A stretch of 64,000 nucleotides of DNA. It comes from Legionella cincinnatiensis (lineage in GTDB: Bacteria > Pseudomonadota > Gammaproteobacteria > Legionellales > Legionellaceae). Under the pieces are notes generated by a model, which saw nothing but the letters and a program-made list of their open reading frames with translations, ran no database searches and was not told the origin of the DNA. Positions 47,138-56,068 of this stretch are shown here, one piece after another. The DNA lies in NCBI RefSeq assembly GCF_900452415.1, contig NZ_UGNX01000001.1, forward strand, positions 3,286,001 through 3,350,000, in the 5' to 3' direction. Every line of letters starts with the position of its first letter. Position 1 is the first letter of the stretch. Both the position numbers and the translations under genes were made by a program.

Positions 47138-49021
47138 TTAGTTCTCCAGCGCTTGTAATAACACATCCATATCCAGTAAATCTTGTGCTTCAGCTTGAGA
47201 TGCGGCATCCGCTGCAAGCTCCAACAGGTTCGCCATTTCGGCAAGCACAGGATGAGCAAAAAAATCAACAAGTGTAAAATTAATCAACAATCGCTCATGA
47301 ATCAAAATAATGGCTTGCATCGCCGTGAGCGAATGTCCCCCCAACATGAAAAAATGATCATCAAGTCCCACACGCGCCACCTGTAGTACTTCCGCCCAAA
47401 TGGCTGCCAGACTGATTTCTGTGGCGCTCTGAGGTGCACGGTAGGGTCGAACATCCTCTTCAGAGGTAGGTATCGGCAACGCATGTCGATCCAATTTGCC
47501 ACTGCCATTCACCGGCAACTTACTCAGTTCCACCCATTGGCTCGGTAACATCGCAGCAGGTAATCGTTGGGCGAGCTGCTGTTGTAATCCAGCCCAATCA
47601 AGCGGCGCGCAGTACGGCACCACATACGCCACTAGCCGTGCTTGAGCCCCCGCTCCTTGTAAAACCACCACTGCCTCGCATACTTCAGCACAGGCTAAAA
47701 GCTGAGCTTCTATTTCACCTAATTCAATACGTTGTCCACGTAGTTTGACTTGATTATCCACACGGCCTAAATACTCTACACTGCCATCAGCACGCCAACG
47801 GGCACGGTCTCCTGTGCGATAGAGACGTCCACCTACGTGCCAAGGGTCGGGAATAAAACGTTCCGCAGTCAGACCTGCACGTTGATGATACCCGCGCGCT
47901 AACAGCACTCCTCCCAAATACAGTTCACCAGCAACCCCCACAGGCAGTGGATTTAACGAGGCATCGAGCACGTATGCGCTACGGGCACCAACAGGTGTAC
48001 CTATCGGTAAATAAGCCCCTCCTTGCCAGCTGCTTGGCTCGCTCTTTGGCGTAGTAATCCACAGCATCGGGGAAATCACGGCTTCCGTTGGACCATAACC
48101 ATTGATTAACGTCGCAGGACTAAATGCCGCACGGACTTGGTTAAAATGGGTACTCGACAATGCCTCACCACCGAAAGCCAAAACGCGTAAGGGGAGTTTG
48201 AGCCCTCTTGACTGCACCGCTTGCGTTAACTGCAGGAGATAACTGGGGGGAAAAGCGGCTACCGTTACACCATGATGCAGGAGCTGCTCACACATCTCCT
48301 GGGCTCCCCACAAAGTCTGATCCGTAATGACCAGGCTTGCACCATACGACAGGGGCATCAACCAGTATTCATGGGCTAAATCAAAATTGATTGAAGCAAA
48401 ATGCAGGACTCGATCTTGAGAAGACAAATCATAACAAGCACCAATAGCTTGGCAATGATAGGCTAAAGCCTCATGAGCCACAGTCACCCCTTTGGGGTGA
48501 CCCGTGGAACCCGAGGTGTAAATCACATAAGCACTTTGCTCCGGATGGATTGCCACCCCAGGATCTGTGCTCGGATAAGACGTACGTGGATCCTCAAGGA
48601 ACAATACCTTCAGGGATTCAATAACAGGCAAGCCACTGGCCAGCGCCCGCTCCGTCAAAAGGTGGCTCACACCTGCGTCTGTTAACATATAAACAAGGCG
48701 CTCAGAGGGATAAGCGGGATCTAAAGGAACAAAAGCACCTCCCGCTTTTAATACGGCCAACATCGCGATAATCATTTGCGGGGAACGCGTTACGTTCACA
48801 CCCACTCGAATCTCAGCTCCCACCCCACAAGCAATTAATTGATGAGCAAGGCGATTAGCGCAGACCTCTAAATCAGACCAACTCAACGTGGCCGAACTGT
48901 GAATCAATGCCTGCCTTTCACCATAACGCTGGGCTTGCTCTGCTAACGTATGATGGATAGGAATAAATGCTGAGGCATGGGATAAAAGATGGGTATCTCG
49001 TTCGCTTAAAATCATTAGCAT
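47138..49021 (-). CDS. Stand-alone NRPS starter module A-T
   Basis: A 627-residue protein with an adenylation domain (YVIYTSGSTGHPKG; code DLEAAGGISK) and a carrier domain (FFMLGGHSLTAMQ), then a divergent C-terminal tail (LDMDVLLQALEN). No C domain, so it should start the chain. In Burkholderia this module is the first part of the large OrbI/MbaA protein; here it is a separate gene ending 4 nt before the next start. The 5' end differs from the other copy up to residue 17, then is almost identical. An ECF-like promoter lies upstream. Confidence 0.93.
   Translation of the reverse strand: MLMILSERDTHLLSHASAFIPIHHTLAEQAQRYGERQALIHSSATLSWSDLEVCANRLAHQLIACGVGAEIRVGVNVTRSPQMIIAMLAVLKAGGAFVPLDPAYPSERLVYMLTDAGVSHLLTERALASGLPVIESLKVLFLEDPRTSYPSTDPGVAIHPEQSAYVIYTSGSTGHPKGVTVAHEALAYHCQAIGACYDLSSQDRVLHFASINFDLAHEYWLMPLSYGASLVITDQTLWGAQEMCEQLLHHGVTVAAFPPSYLLQLTQAVQSRGLKLPLRVLAFGGEALSSTHFNQVRAAFSPATLINGYGPTEAVISPMLWITTPKSEPSSWQGGAYLPIGTPVGARSAYVLDASLNPLPVGVAGELYLGGVLLARGYHQRAGLTAERFIPDPWHVGGRLYRTGDRARWRADGSVEYLGRVDNQVKLRGQRIELGEIEAQLLACAEVCEAVVVLQGAGAQARLVAYVVPYCAPLDWAGLQQQLAQRLPAAMLPSQWVELSKLPVNGSGKLDRHALPIPTSEEDVRPYRAPQSATEISLAAIWAEVLQVARVGLDDHFFMLGGHSLTAMQAIILIHERLLINFTLVDFFAHPVLAEMANLLELAADAASQAEAQDLLDMDVLLQALEN
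47315..48970 (-). repeat. 1,656-bp direct repeat, copy 2 (A-T region)
   Basis: Partner of 36143-37798. Both ends fall inside coding sequence, at TTGCATCGCCGTGAGCG and ATAAATGC, marking the recombined block. Confidence 0.95.
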
Positions 49022-49061
49022 TCTCGTATTTTACCGCTATAAATCACGGTTACATATTAAA

Positions 49062-49086
49062 GACGAATCACATCACTAGTTTTTCA
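49062..49086 (-). promoter_or_regulatory. ECF-sigma-like promoter ahead of the starter NRPS
   Basis: On the minus strand TGAA (49083-49086), 17 bp, then CGTC (49062-49065) followed by TTTAA. It shares the TCGTCTT element with the exporter promoter. The -35 part is weaker. A Fur-like half-site (AATAATGATAA, about 49109-49119) lies upstream. Confidence 0.5.
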
Positions 49087-49134
49087 AATGAGGAGCCTAA
49101 AAAATTTTTATCATTATTCACTTTCACTTATGGT

Positions 49135-50073
49135 TCATTCATTATTGGTGTTTGCATAAGCCGCTAACATCCCGTCAGTTAAATGTTGCGACAATTTTAT
49201 GGCTGACATCGGTCCACCAAATCCCCAGATATTTCGGGGTATCAATGTAATGCGCCCTTTTTCATTGGCTGGTACGAAAGGCCATATCGGTGAAATGAGT
49301 TTTTGTGCCAAACTTATCTCAGATCCAGTGGCACTAATTAAGAGTACCGATAAATCGGCTTGCTTCAGTAAATCTTCGGGCGTGACAAAAGTCGTTCCTT
49401 CCTTTGTGGGCCAATTCGGCCATAGCGATATTCCCAAAGATTGAGCAACCCCGCCTGCCATACTATTAGTCGTATAAGCCCAATAGCGATCTTGCAAACC
49501 AAGTTCTTGTAATATTGCGATATGTTTGCCATTTAATCCGGCAACAGCCAAACGAGCACGATCAGCAGCTAAAGCGTTTTGGAGTTTATGTTTCACCTGC
49601 TGTCCGGCAGAATCATGACTAGTAATAGTTGCTAACGCAGAAAATACGTTCATCATGTGCTGCAGTTGATTGATTTGAAGATCTCTTGCGTTAAATTCAA
49701 ATAGCACTGTGGGTGCAATACGAGTTAATTCATCAAAGAGCACCGTATGGCGAAAACTTACCCCAAGAATTAAATCAGGTTTAAGGCCTGCAATCGCTTC
49801 CAAGCTAGGTTGCTGGCGTGTTCCCACATTCACTACGTGAGTGAAACGTGGTAAATCGTAGCCTATCCATTCTCGGTAACGTTCTGGATCAACCATACCC
49901 ACAGGGGTAACATCAAGCGTAGCTAAGGATTCCGCTAACATAAACTCCAGCACCACCACCCGTTTAGGCTGCTTAGGAAGGACTGCACTGCGGATACTGA
50001 TAACGTTATCTGAAGCTGTAGCATATGAGGTAACGAGCCAAATAAGTAAAAACATGCAAAAAATACGTTTCAT
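49135..50073 (-). CDS. Periplasmic ferric-siderophore binding protein (FhuD/OrbB-like)
   Basis: A 312-residue class III solute-binding protein with a signal peptide (IFCMFLLIWLVTSYATA). Motifs: KRVVVLEFMLAESLATLDVTPVGMVD, PSLEAIAGLKPDLILG and PIWPFVPANEKGRI in part, with the typical conserved Glu and Trp residues. It should hand the ferric siderophore to the FhuB permease. The start overlaps the FhuF stop by 4 bp. It is the OrbB counterpart by position. Confidence 0.9.
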   Translation of the reverse strand: MKRIFCMFLLIWLVTSYATASDNVISIRSAVLPKQPKRVVVLEFMLAESLATLDVTPVGMVDPERYREWIGYDLPRFTHVVNVGTRQQPSLEAIAGLKPDLILGVSFRHTVLFDELTRIAPTVLFEFNARDLQINQLQHMMNVFSALATITSHDSAGQQVKHKLQNALAADRARLAVAGLNGKHIAILQELGLQDRYWAYTTNSMAGGVAQSLGISLWPNWPTKEGTTFVTPEDLLKQADLSVLLISATGSEISLAQKLISPIWPFVPANEKGRITLIPRNIWGFGGPMSAIKLSQHLTDGMLAAYANTNNE

Positions 50074-50879
50074 TCAGCCTCGCATGCTTGTATTAATTGG
50101 ATTTGCCTATCCAATGCTGGCCTAGGAAGGATTAACAACAAAGGACAGTTTGTACACAACATTTCCTCTCCAGGCAACTCATTACGCAAACAACATACAC
50201 GCCTCACTCGCAAAGGAGTCGGCAATTGTGAGGATGGAGGTTGCACATAGCGGATGGCATGACGTAAGGGATTAGGCAAGTTACTATCAAAAAAGTTGGA
50301 GCCTTCGAAGAGAAAAGTTATGTCTTGTTTAGCATACTCATCGAGACCTAATGTAGATAAGGTATACTCTAATGAATGGCCCACGTTATTCCACAACACG
50401 CGTGGTGCTACTCTTACCGTGGCTGCTAAAGCATTGATCTGCGGAGCAAGATGTTCCAGACACAAGGAACGATAACGAACAGCAGGATCGTTGTTAACTT
50501 TACCGAGCGCATCCTCAGGTAACCATAATTCATGCGGCATACCATTACGTAAGACTAAATGGCTTACCTCTAAAGCCATATTCAAAGAACGACGCAGTAC
50601 CAACGCTACAACCACCGCGGCAGGAATAATCAGACTGAAATAGTACTTAGACCATTGTGAGAGTAGAGCACGTACATCATCACCGTCATAATACTGTCGT
50701 ATCGTTGCTAAAAGATATTCTTTTTGCTCAGCTAGATGAGAAGCTGGTATCAGCCTATCTGCATCTTGATGAACACAAGGCTCACCCAGATATATTTTGT
50801 TGCAATAGGAGGCATATTGATCTGGCAAAAATTCAGCAAGATTATGTGTTGCTTTGTAGGAAGGAAGGGCTTGATTCAT
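50070..50879 (-). CDS. Siderophore-iron reductase FhuF/OrbF-like
   Basis: A 269-residue protein. The C-terminal [2Fe-2S] motif CC-x10-C-x2-C is visible as VCCLRNELPGEEMLCTNCPL. The N-terminal part carries SQWSKYYFSLIIPAAVV, typical of FhuF. Family knowledge: reduces ferric hydroxamates in the cytoplasm to release iron. Overlaps both neighbours (ATGA), so translation is coupled. Confidence 0.9.
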   Translation of the reverse strand: MNQALPSYKATHNLAEFLPDQYASYCNKIYLGEPCVHQDADRLIPASHLAEQKEYLLATIRQYYDGDDVRALLSQWSKYYFSLIIPAAVVVALVLRRSLNMALEVSHLVLRNGMPHELWLPEDALGKVNNDPAVRYRSLCLEHLAPQINALAATVRVAPRVLWNNVGHSLEYTLSTLGLDEYAKQDITFLFEGSNFFDSNLPNPLRHAIRYVQPPSSQLPTPLRVRRVCCLRNELPGEEMLCTNCPLLLILPRPALDRQIQLIQACEAE

Positions 50880-52876
50880 ACATACCTCCTCTTACGTTGT
50901 CCTAAGATCAGCATTGCTAATAGATAGGGAGCACCAATTAACGCGGTCATGGCGCCAGCCGGAATTTCAATTGGAGCGAGAACACTCCGACCTGCAACAT
51001 CAGCCACCCCCAGCACAAGTGCTCCTAGGAGCATGGCGATTGGTAGGCGCTGGCGATGACGCTGAAATCCCAACATCTGTGCAAGATGCGGGGTCATTAA
51101 TCCTACAAATGAAACAGGCCCAACTACAGACACAACCACAGATGCAAGTACAGTAGCTAAAGCTAAGGTCAGCATACGCACCCGAATCACAGGAATGCCA
51201 AGCGTTGCTGCATGTTGCTCCCCTAAAACAAGCATATCTAATGGTCGCGCTAATAAATATAAGACGGGAAGAGCAAAAAGAAACCAGGGTAATAGACAAA
51301 GGACATCAATTAGACTGCGACCATAAGTCCCACCAACTAACCATACTAAAAAACGTGCTTGCTCCACACTGTTTTCCACCACCAACCATTGTGACAAAGC
51401 GGCATAGAGAGCGCCCAAAGCTATTCCAGTCAATGCAACTGGCAATGGGGCTAAATGATGGCGGCGATTAAAAAGTAAGATCAGTCCTAAAGTTATGGTG
51501 CCACCAAATAAAGAAACGAGCAGCAGCATACCACGTGAAAGCATGGTTGTCGTAACCATCATCAGCAAAATAGCAAGTCCACTACCCTGGATAATACCGA
51601 GTACTTCGGGACCCGCCAGTGGGTTACGCACCACACTTTGTAATAACACACCACTCGCAGCGAGGATAGCACCTGCTAATAGCGCGGTTAACACCCGAGC
51701 TAAGCGCAGCTCAAGCACCAAGTGATGCTCTAACCATTTATTAGGAGCAAGCCAAGTTTCGCCATAGATAGCGGCAAATGCAATTAATAAAAGCAAAAGC
51801 ACACTACATACCCACACACAGCGCTTAAAGGATAGTTGGAAACGGAACCAACTATGTGATGTTGAGATCATTCCAGTTAATGCACGATGACGATGGATCA
51901 GAAACAGCAATACTGGGGTACCAACCATTGCGATCATGACACCAGTAGACAGCGTTGCATCTAACTGTAATCTCATAACTAAACTATCCGCTGCCAATAA
52001 AATCACTGCTCCCCATACTGCTGCCAGCGGTAATAAGCGGGATAAACGCTGCACACCTTGAGTACGTAAAAGATTGGGGGCAATTAAACCGATAAAACCC
52101 ATTGGTCCTGCAATAGCGGTAGCACCTGCTGCAAATAAAGTAGCAATCCATAATGTTATCAATCGTAGGGGACGCAAGGCTACGCCTAGTGCTCGTGCAG
52201 TATCATCGCCCAATGTACTGATTTCTAACGGTTTGAGTATCCAGGGTAATAGTAATAATGGGAGACAAAACCACATCATCACGGTGAGTAGGCCATGCGC
52301 ATCTGGTTGGTATAACAGACCATTACTCCATAAAGCCACACCAGTAATATCTTCTTCAAAAATAGTCATCAACATGAGGCTGATGGCAGAGAACAAGAGT
52401 GAACAGGCCATGCCTGCCAGAGTTAAACGCAACGCAGACGTTTGCCAACCACCAGCGGCAAATATCGCCAAAAGAGCACCTAGCATACCACATGCAAAAA
52501 GAAGCGGTACACTTGCAACTCCTCCTAGCGCAGGAAGAATGATGGCAGCAAAAATACCTAATTGCGCGCCTCCAGTCACACCTAATAAATCAGGCGCAGC
52601 CAGCGGATTACGCGTAATTGCTTGAAATAACGTCCCAGATAGTCCTAACGCAGCACCAGAAACTATAGCCGCCAAAACACGGGGTAGCCGTGAATTGAAA
52701 AATAAGAGTTGAGCGATATGCTTGTCGGTCTCGCTCTCATCTAAACTGAAGATAATCCGTAACTCTGGCCATAGACGTATACTTGACAATATCAAGAGTA
52801 CAAGAAAGCCGATTAAAGTTCTCTGTGTGAGGATACGGGATCTCATAGGTGAAACGGATAAGGCTAAAGAACTCAT
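50876..52876 (-). CDS. Double-length ferric-siderophore permease (FhuB/OrbD-like)
   Basis: A 666-residue FecCD-type permease made of two fused halves of about 330 residues. Each half has the conserved RLPRVLAAIVSGAALGLSG / RLARVLTALLAGAILAASG type opening and the NPLAAPDLLG / NPLAGPEVLG coupling motifs. About 20 hydrophobic segments fit. The start at 52876 overlaps the FhuC stop (ATGA). With the ATPase and binding protein it imports the ferric siderophore. It is the OrbD counterpart. Confidence 0.94.
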   Translation of the reverse strand: MSSLALSVSPMRSRILTQRTLIGFLVLLILSSIRLWPELRIIFSLDESETDKHIAQLLFFNSRLPRVLAAIVSGAALGLSGTLFQAITRNPLAAPDLLGVTGGAQLGIFAAIILPALGGVASVPLLFACGMLGALLAIFAAGGWQTSALRLTLAGMACSLLFSAISLMLMTIFEEDITGVALWSNGLLYQPDAHGLLTVMMWFCLPLLLLPWILKPLEISTLGDDTARALGVALRPLRLITLWIATLFAAGATAIAGPMGFIGLIAPNLLRTQGVQRLSRLLPLAAVWGAVILLAADSLVMRLQLDATLSTGVMIAMVGTPVLLFLIHRHRALTGMISTSHSWFRFQLSFKRCVWVCSVLLLLLIAFAAIYGETWLAPNKWLEHHLVLELRLARVLTALLAGAILAASGVLLQSVVRNPLAGPEVLGIIQGSGLAILLMMVTTTMLSRGMLLLVSLFGGTITLGLILLFNRRHHLAPLPVALTGIALGALYAALSQWLVVENSVEQARFLVWLVGGTYGRSLIDVLCLLPWFLFALPVLYLLARPLDMLVLGEQHAATLGIPVIRVRMLTLALATVLASVVVSVVGPVSFVGLMTPHLAQMLGFQRHRQRLPIAMLLGALVLGVADVAGRSVLAPIEIPAGAMTALIGAPYLLAMLILGQRKRRYV

Positions 52877-53700
52877 ACGCTTACACAAAATTCAGTATTG
52901 GATTGATAAGATGGCAGACACACCGGCTTCCCGCTTTCAGGATGATCCAAGCGTACCATGGGCATACCAAAAGTATCCGCAAGATAATGAGGATGAATCA
53001 TTTTATCGGGTGTACCTTGATGTAAAATACGTCCCGAACGCATCAACACAATATGGTCACTAAATGCCGCAGCCTGATTGAGTTCATGTAACACCCATAC
53101 AATGGTCAAACCATGCTCACGATTAAGACGACGTAAGGCACATAAAACATCGACCTGATGATGAATATCTAAATAAGTAGTCGGCTCATCCAATAATAAA
53201 ATTTTGCATTCTTGTGCCAATGCCATCGCAATCCAAGCTCGCTGTCGCTCACCACCAGATAAGGTGGCTACTTCATGATTGGCGTAAGCAAGAAGATCCA
53301 TTGTCTCCATGGCATTGGATACGGCAATATGATCAGTGTCGGAAGACGTGGAAAATAGTGTAGAAAACGCATAACGACCATAGGCCACTAATTCTGCTAC
53401 CGTAAGTCCATCGGGTATTTGATTAAATTGAGCAAGCATGGTCAAAATTCGCGCGATTTCGCGTCGTTTAAAGGAAGATAAAGAGCGCCCTTCGATTAAA
53501 ATTTCTCCTTGCACCAAGGATTGCAGTCCAGCCAAACTTTTCAACAAAGTAGTTTTGCCACATCCATTCGGTCCACACAAAGCTGTAATTTTTCCCGCTG
53601 GGATGTCTAGGCTCAAATCTTGAAGTACCGTTTGATGTTGGTAAGATACGGTGAGGTGTCGTCCAGATAATGCCGGCCTATTTATATCGTGATTATTCAT
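52873..53700 (-). CDS. Ferric-siderophore ABC ATPase (FhuC/OrbC-like)
   Basis: A 275-residue ATPase: Walker A GPNGCGKTTLLKSL, signature TLSGGERQRAWIAMALAQ, Walker B ILLLDEPTTYLD, switch His in VLHELNQAAAF. It powers the FhuB permease. Its start overlaps the dioxygenase stop by 4 bp, inside one long operon. Confidence 0.95.
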   Translation of the reverse strand: MNNHDINRPALSGRHLTVSYQHQTVLQDLSLDIPAGKITALCGPNGCGKTTLLKSLAGLQSLVQGEILIEGRSLSSFKRREIARILTMLAQFNQIPDGLTVAELVAYGRYAFSTLFSTSSDTDHIAVSNAMETMDLLAYANHEVATLSGGERQRAWIAMALAQECKILLLDEPTTYLDIHHQVDVLCALRRLNREHGLTIVWVLHELNQAAAFSDHIVLMRSGRILHQGTPDKMIHPHYLADTFGMPMVRLDHPESGKPVCLPSYQSNTEFCVSV

Positions 53701-54674
53701 ATAAAATCCGCCCCATGTCCTTGCGCCATTGCAACCATTACCTTGCGCGGCCCCTTAAATGGTAAACGTGCATGTGCGCTTAACATGTTATCCAGCATCA
53801 AGACATCACCTTCCTGCCAAGGAAAGATAACCGTATGCTGTGCCAATACAGCACGGATATGATCCAATTCCAGATCACTAATAGGACTACCGTCACCATA
53901 GTAAACATGACGTGGCACATACGCCTCTCCTACGCTCTCCAACAAAGCTTCACGGGTATCTGCATCGAGGGCAGAGAGATGAAAAAGATGTGCCTGATTA
54001 AACCATACCGCCTCGCCCGTGAAAGGGTGGTGAGCAATACCCTGACAACGTTGCCAGGTACGCAATCCACCATCATCTAACCAAATAAATTCAATGTGGT
54101 TTTTATTGCAATATGACTCTACTTCGTCTGAGTTATCAGTATTAAATACTTGCTGCCAAGGCAAATCCAAACCGTGCCCATAATTACGTACATATATTAA
54201 ACCCAAATCAGTAAAACGCTGACGAATCTTTGGGTCAATAGCGCGGTAAATGGTACGGCTATCCGCTATTGGTGTCTCACCTCCCTCAGGAGCTGCTTGC
54301 GCACAATAGAACCAAATTTTCATTGGCCATTCACGTGTATATGCTTGCTCATTGTGAAGTGGAATATGTTGATGCGCTGGATATTCAGTTGAGGTATACA
54401 CCCTACCATTGATTTTACTACGGGGGGTTGAGCCAAACTCATAATTGAGTAAAGAGTGTCCAAATGAGGCACAAAACGTCTGGAATTCCTCTGCTCCCGC
54501 ATTGGAAAAGCCACGAAATAAAATAGCTCCGATTTTCAAGAGCTGTGAACGGACTAATGCTGTTAACTGCGCCCTTACATCCGAAAAACGAACATCAGGT
54601 ATCCGCGGACTCACGCACAATGGAAAACCTGGTTCAATGTTGAGTTCTACCGATTCGATCACTTCTTCATTCAT
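53697..54674 (-). CDS. SyrP-like Fe(II)/2-oxoglutarate dioxygenase (amino-acid beta-hydroxylase)
   Basis: A 325-residue TauD/TfdA-type enzyme. Metal ligands: His and Glu in PLHNEQAYTRE and the distal His in NMLSAHARLPF. The ILFRGF and GGETPIADSR motifs match SyrP-like hydroxylases. In the matching Burkholderia locus this gene (orbG) is linked to beta-hydroxylation of the Asp residue, which gives the third bidentate iron ligand. Substrate Asp is inferred from the Asp code in the NRPS. The in-frame GTG at 54680 is less likely than ATG 54674. Confidence 0.9.
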   Translation of the reverse strand: MNEEVIESVELNIEPGFPLCVSPRIPDVRFSDVRAQLTALVRSQLLKIGAILFRGFSNAGAEEFQTFCASFGHSLLNYEFGSTPRSKINGRVYTSTEYPAHQHIPLHNEQAYTREWPMKIWFYCAQAAPEGGETPIADSRTIYRAIDPKIRQRFTDLGLIYVRNYGHGLDLPWQQVFNTDNSDEVESYCNKNHIEFIWLDDGGLRTWQRCQGIAHHPFTGEAVWFNQAHLFHLSALDADTREALLESVGEAYVPRHVYYGDGSPISDLELDHIRAVLAQHTVIFPWQEGDVLMLDNMLSAHARLPFKGPRKVMVAMAQGHGADFI

Positions 54675-54756
54675 ATGCACAACCGCCCTGATCTCAATGT
54701 TACAAGAGTAACGTCACAGCCATCTGGAACCAGATATGGAAAAATAAAGATAAGTT

Positions 54757-54975
54757 TTATTTGTCCGCAGATTGTGCTGCTAAATGCTGGCGCAAGCTAA
54801 GCGGCCGCATGTCAACCCATGTCTGCTCAATGTATGCCAAACACTCTTGTTTTTTTCCACTAAAGCCTATGGTGCGCCAGCCCGGTGGCACGGTTTTATA
54901 ATCAGGCCAAATAGAATACTGTTCTTCTTGGTTAATCACCACGTGGAACAGGGTATCTTCACTATCAAAACTCAT
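54757..54975 (-). CDS. MbtH-like NRPS accessory protein
   Basis: A 72-residue MbtH protein: [20 protein letters not shown] and [25 protein letters not shown] in part ([18 protein letters not shown]) include the invariant Trp residues. It binds and activates adenylation domains. ATG 54975 is preferred over 54996 because GAGGAA lies just upstream. It is the OrbH counterpart. Confidence 0.95.
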   Translation of the reverse strand: MSFDSEDTLFHVVINQEEQYSIWPDYKTVPPGWRTIGFSGKKQECLAYIEQTWVDMRPLSLRQHLAAQSADK

Positions 54976-55062
54976 CTTAAATTCCTCATCAAACAATATT
55001 GATCATGCCTATGTAGATACATATGCATTTTCTATTTTATTTAGATCATGAGCGACGATATC

Positions 55063-55584
55063 CTACACATAATGCAAACATCGTTGGGTTACATCACGTA
55101 CCATAAAGTGCACTAGAGCTTGAGAGACTTTCAACTTAGCTGCAGTTTCTTTCAACGTGCAATCATCAAAGCGCACCATCTCAAAAGCAGTACGCGTACG
55201 TAACGGTAAGGAAGCTAACATGCTAATGATTCGGCCAAGCAAATCATGCTGTATTGTTTGTATTTCTGGTTCACTACAAAGTGACGGCACATTAATCCCA
55301 TCGTCTTCCTCAACGTAAAGACGACATTCAAAAGCTCTGCGCCGCGTATAATCAATGGCTAAATTACGCACCATGCGCACTAAATATCTCAAAGGTTGAC
55401 GTATCGGCTCGGTCCCGTTATTTTCCATGACCTTAATATAGACATCCTGCACAACATCTTCAGACAAACTGTGACTACCAATAATAGTGGTTGCCAGATT
55501 GACCAAAAAACTTCGATTTGTAATTAACACCAGACCAATTTCTTTATTCGTGTAAAGCTGATCCTGCACCATTAGCTTGCCCAT
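55063..55584 (-). CDS. ECF sigma factor, PvdS/OrbS-like
   Basis: A 174-residue extracytoplasmic-function sigma factor. Region 2 reads LSEDVVQDVYIKV and LVRMVRNLAIDYTRRRAFE; region 4 reads LPLRTRTAFEMVRFDDCTLKETAAKLKVSQALVHFMVRD in part (LKVSQALVHFMVRD), the iron-starvation type. It should direct RNA polymerase to CGTC-type promoters before the siderophore genes. I choose ATG 55584 (GAGG about 10 nt upstream) because it matches PvdS length. The large Fur-like palindrome directly upstream suggests repression by Fur-iron. No anti-sigma gene is visible. Confidence 0.9.
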   Translation of the reverse strand: MGKLMVQDQLYTNKEIGLVLITNRSFLVNLATTIIGSHSLSEDVVQDVYIKVMENNGTEPIRQPLRYLVRMVRNLAIDYTRRRAFECRLYVEEDDGINVPSLCSEPEIQTIQHDLLGRIISMLASLPLRTRTAFEMVRFDDCTLKETAAKLKVSQALVHFMVRDVTQRCLHYV

Positions 55585-55632
55585 GCAATCACTACCTCGG
55601 CCATACATTGAACAATATTGGTACTCTAACAA

Positions 55633-55676
55633 TAATAAGAATCATTGTCAATTGCAATTGATAATGATTCTTATTA
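55633..55676. promoter_or_regulatory. 44-bp near-perfect palindrome with overlapping Fur boxes
   Basis: The half-sequence TAATAAGAATCATTGTCAATTG pairs with its complement across the centre (55654/55655) with one mismatch (55647/55662). AATCATTGTCAATTG and CAATTGATAATGATT are both Fur-like 7-1-7 cores. It lies directly upstream of the sigma gene, the expected control point of the locus. Confidence 0.85.
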
Positions 55677-56027
55677 AGATTTACTTTGCTGATTGTATGT
55701 TGAAATTTTTATTCAACATTAATACTGCAAATGATCTTAATTGATACCTTTACGATTATTTTTGTTTCAATTTTTTTGCTGGAAGGGATTTTTGTAGAGA
55801 TTTGTATTCACGTGATGCTCTGCATATTTCTGTCATTTTATCTTACTGCAATCATCGTATTAAACCATCCTTTGTCGGGTTTGATTATGATTTCTAATTA
55901 ACCCTATAAAGTTCTTATATCTAAAATAAATATTTGACTTTAGTATTAGCAGCATTATACGTAGCGTATTTAACATACTTATTTAGGTTATTAGCTTCTG
56001 CTAGGGAAACAATTTTAAAATATTCCC
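55677..56027. other. AT-rich spacer between sigma gene and icmD-like gene
   Basis: No convincing gene. Boundary between the siderophore locus and the following Legionella genes. Confidence 0.5.
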
Positions 56028-56049
56028 ATCTTCTCCTAAAGGAGAAGAT
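56028..56049 (-). terminator. Terminator candidate of the icmD-like gene
   Basis: ATCTTCTCC and GGAGAAGAT are perfect 9-bp arms around TAAA, 20 bp after the stop codon; the downstream strand is T-rich but not a clean run. Confidence 0.5.
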
Positions 56050-56068
56050 CAGGCAAAATATTCCATAG

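Noticed and set aside
47131..47145. Frameshift splitting a single OrbI-like gene
   Set aside because: The junction has a proper stop, a possible GGAG ribosome site and a start codon, so two real genes are more likely. Not fully excluded without resequencing.
39310..47271. NRPS start at 47271
   Set aside because: The extra 46 residues overlap the starter gene and have no NRPS similarity; ATG 47133 lies 4 nt after the previous stop.
52074..52625. 183-residue plus-strand frame inside the FhuB gene
   Set aside because: Low-complexity shadow of hydrophobic codons; the minus-strand FhuB is certain.
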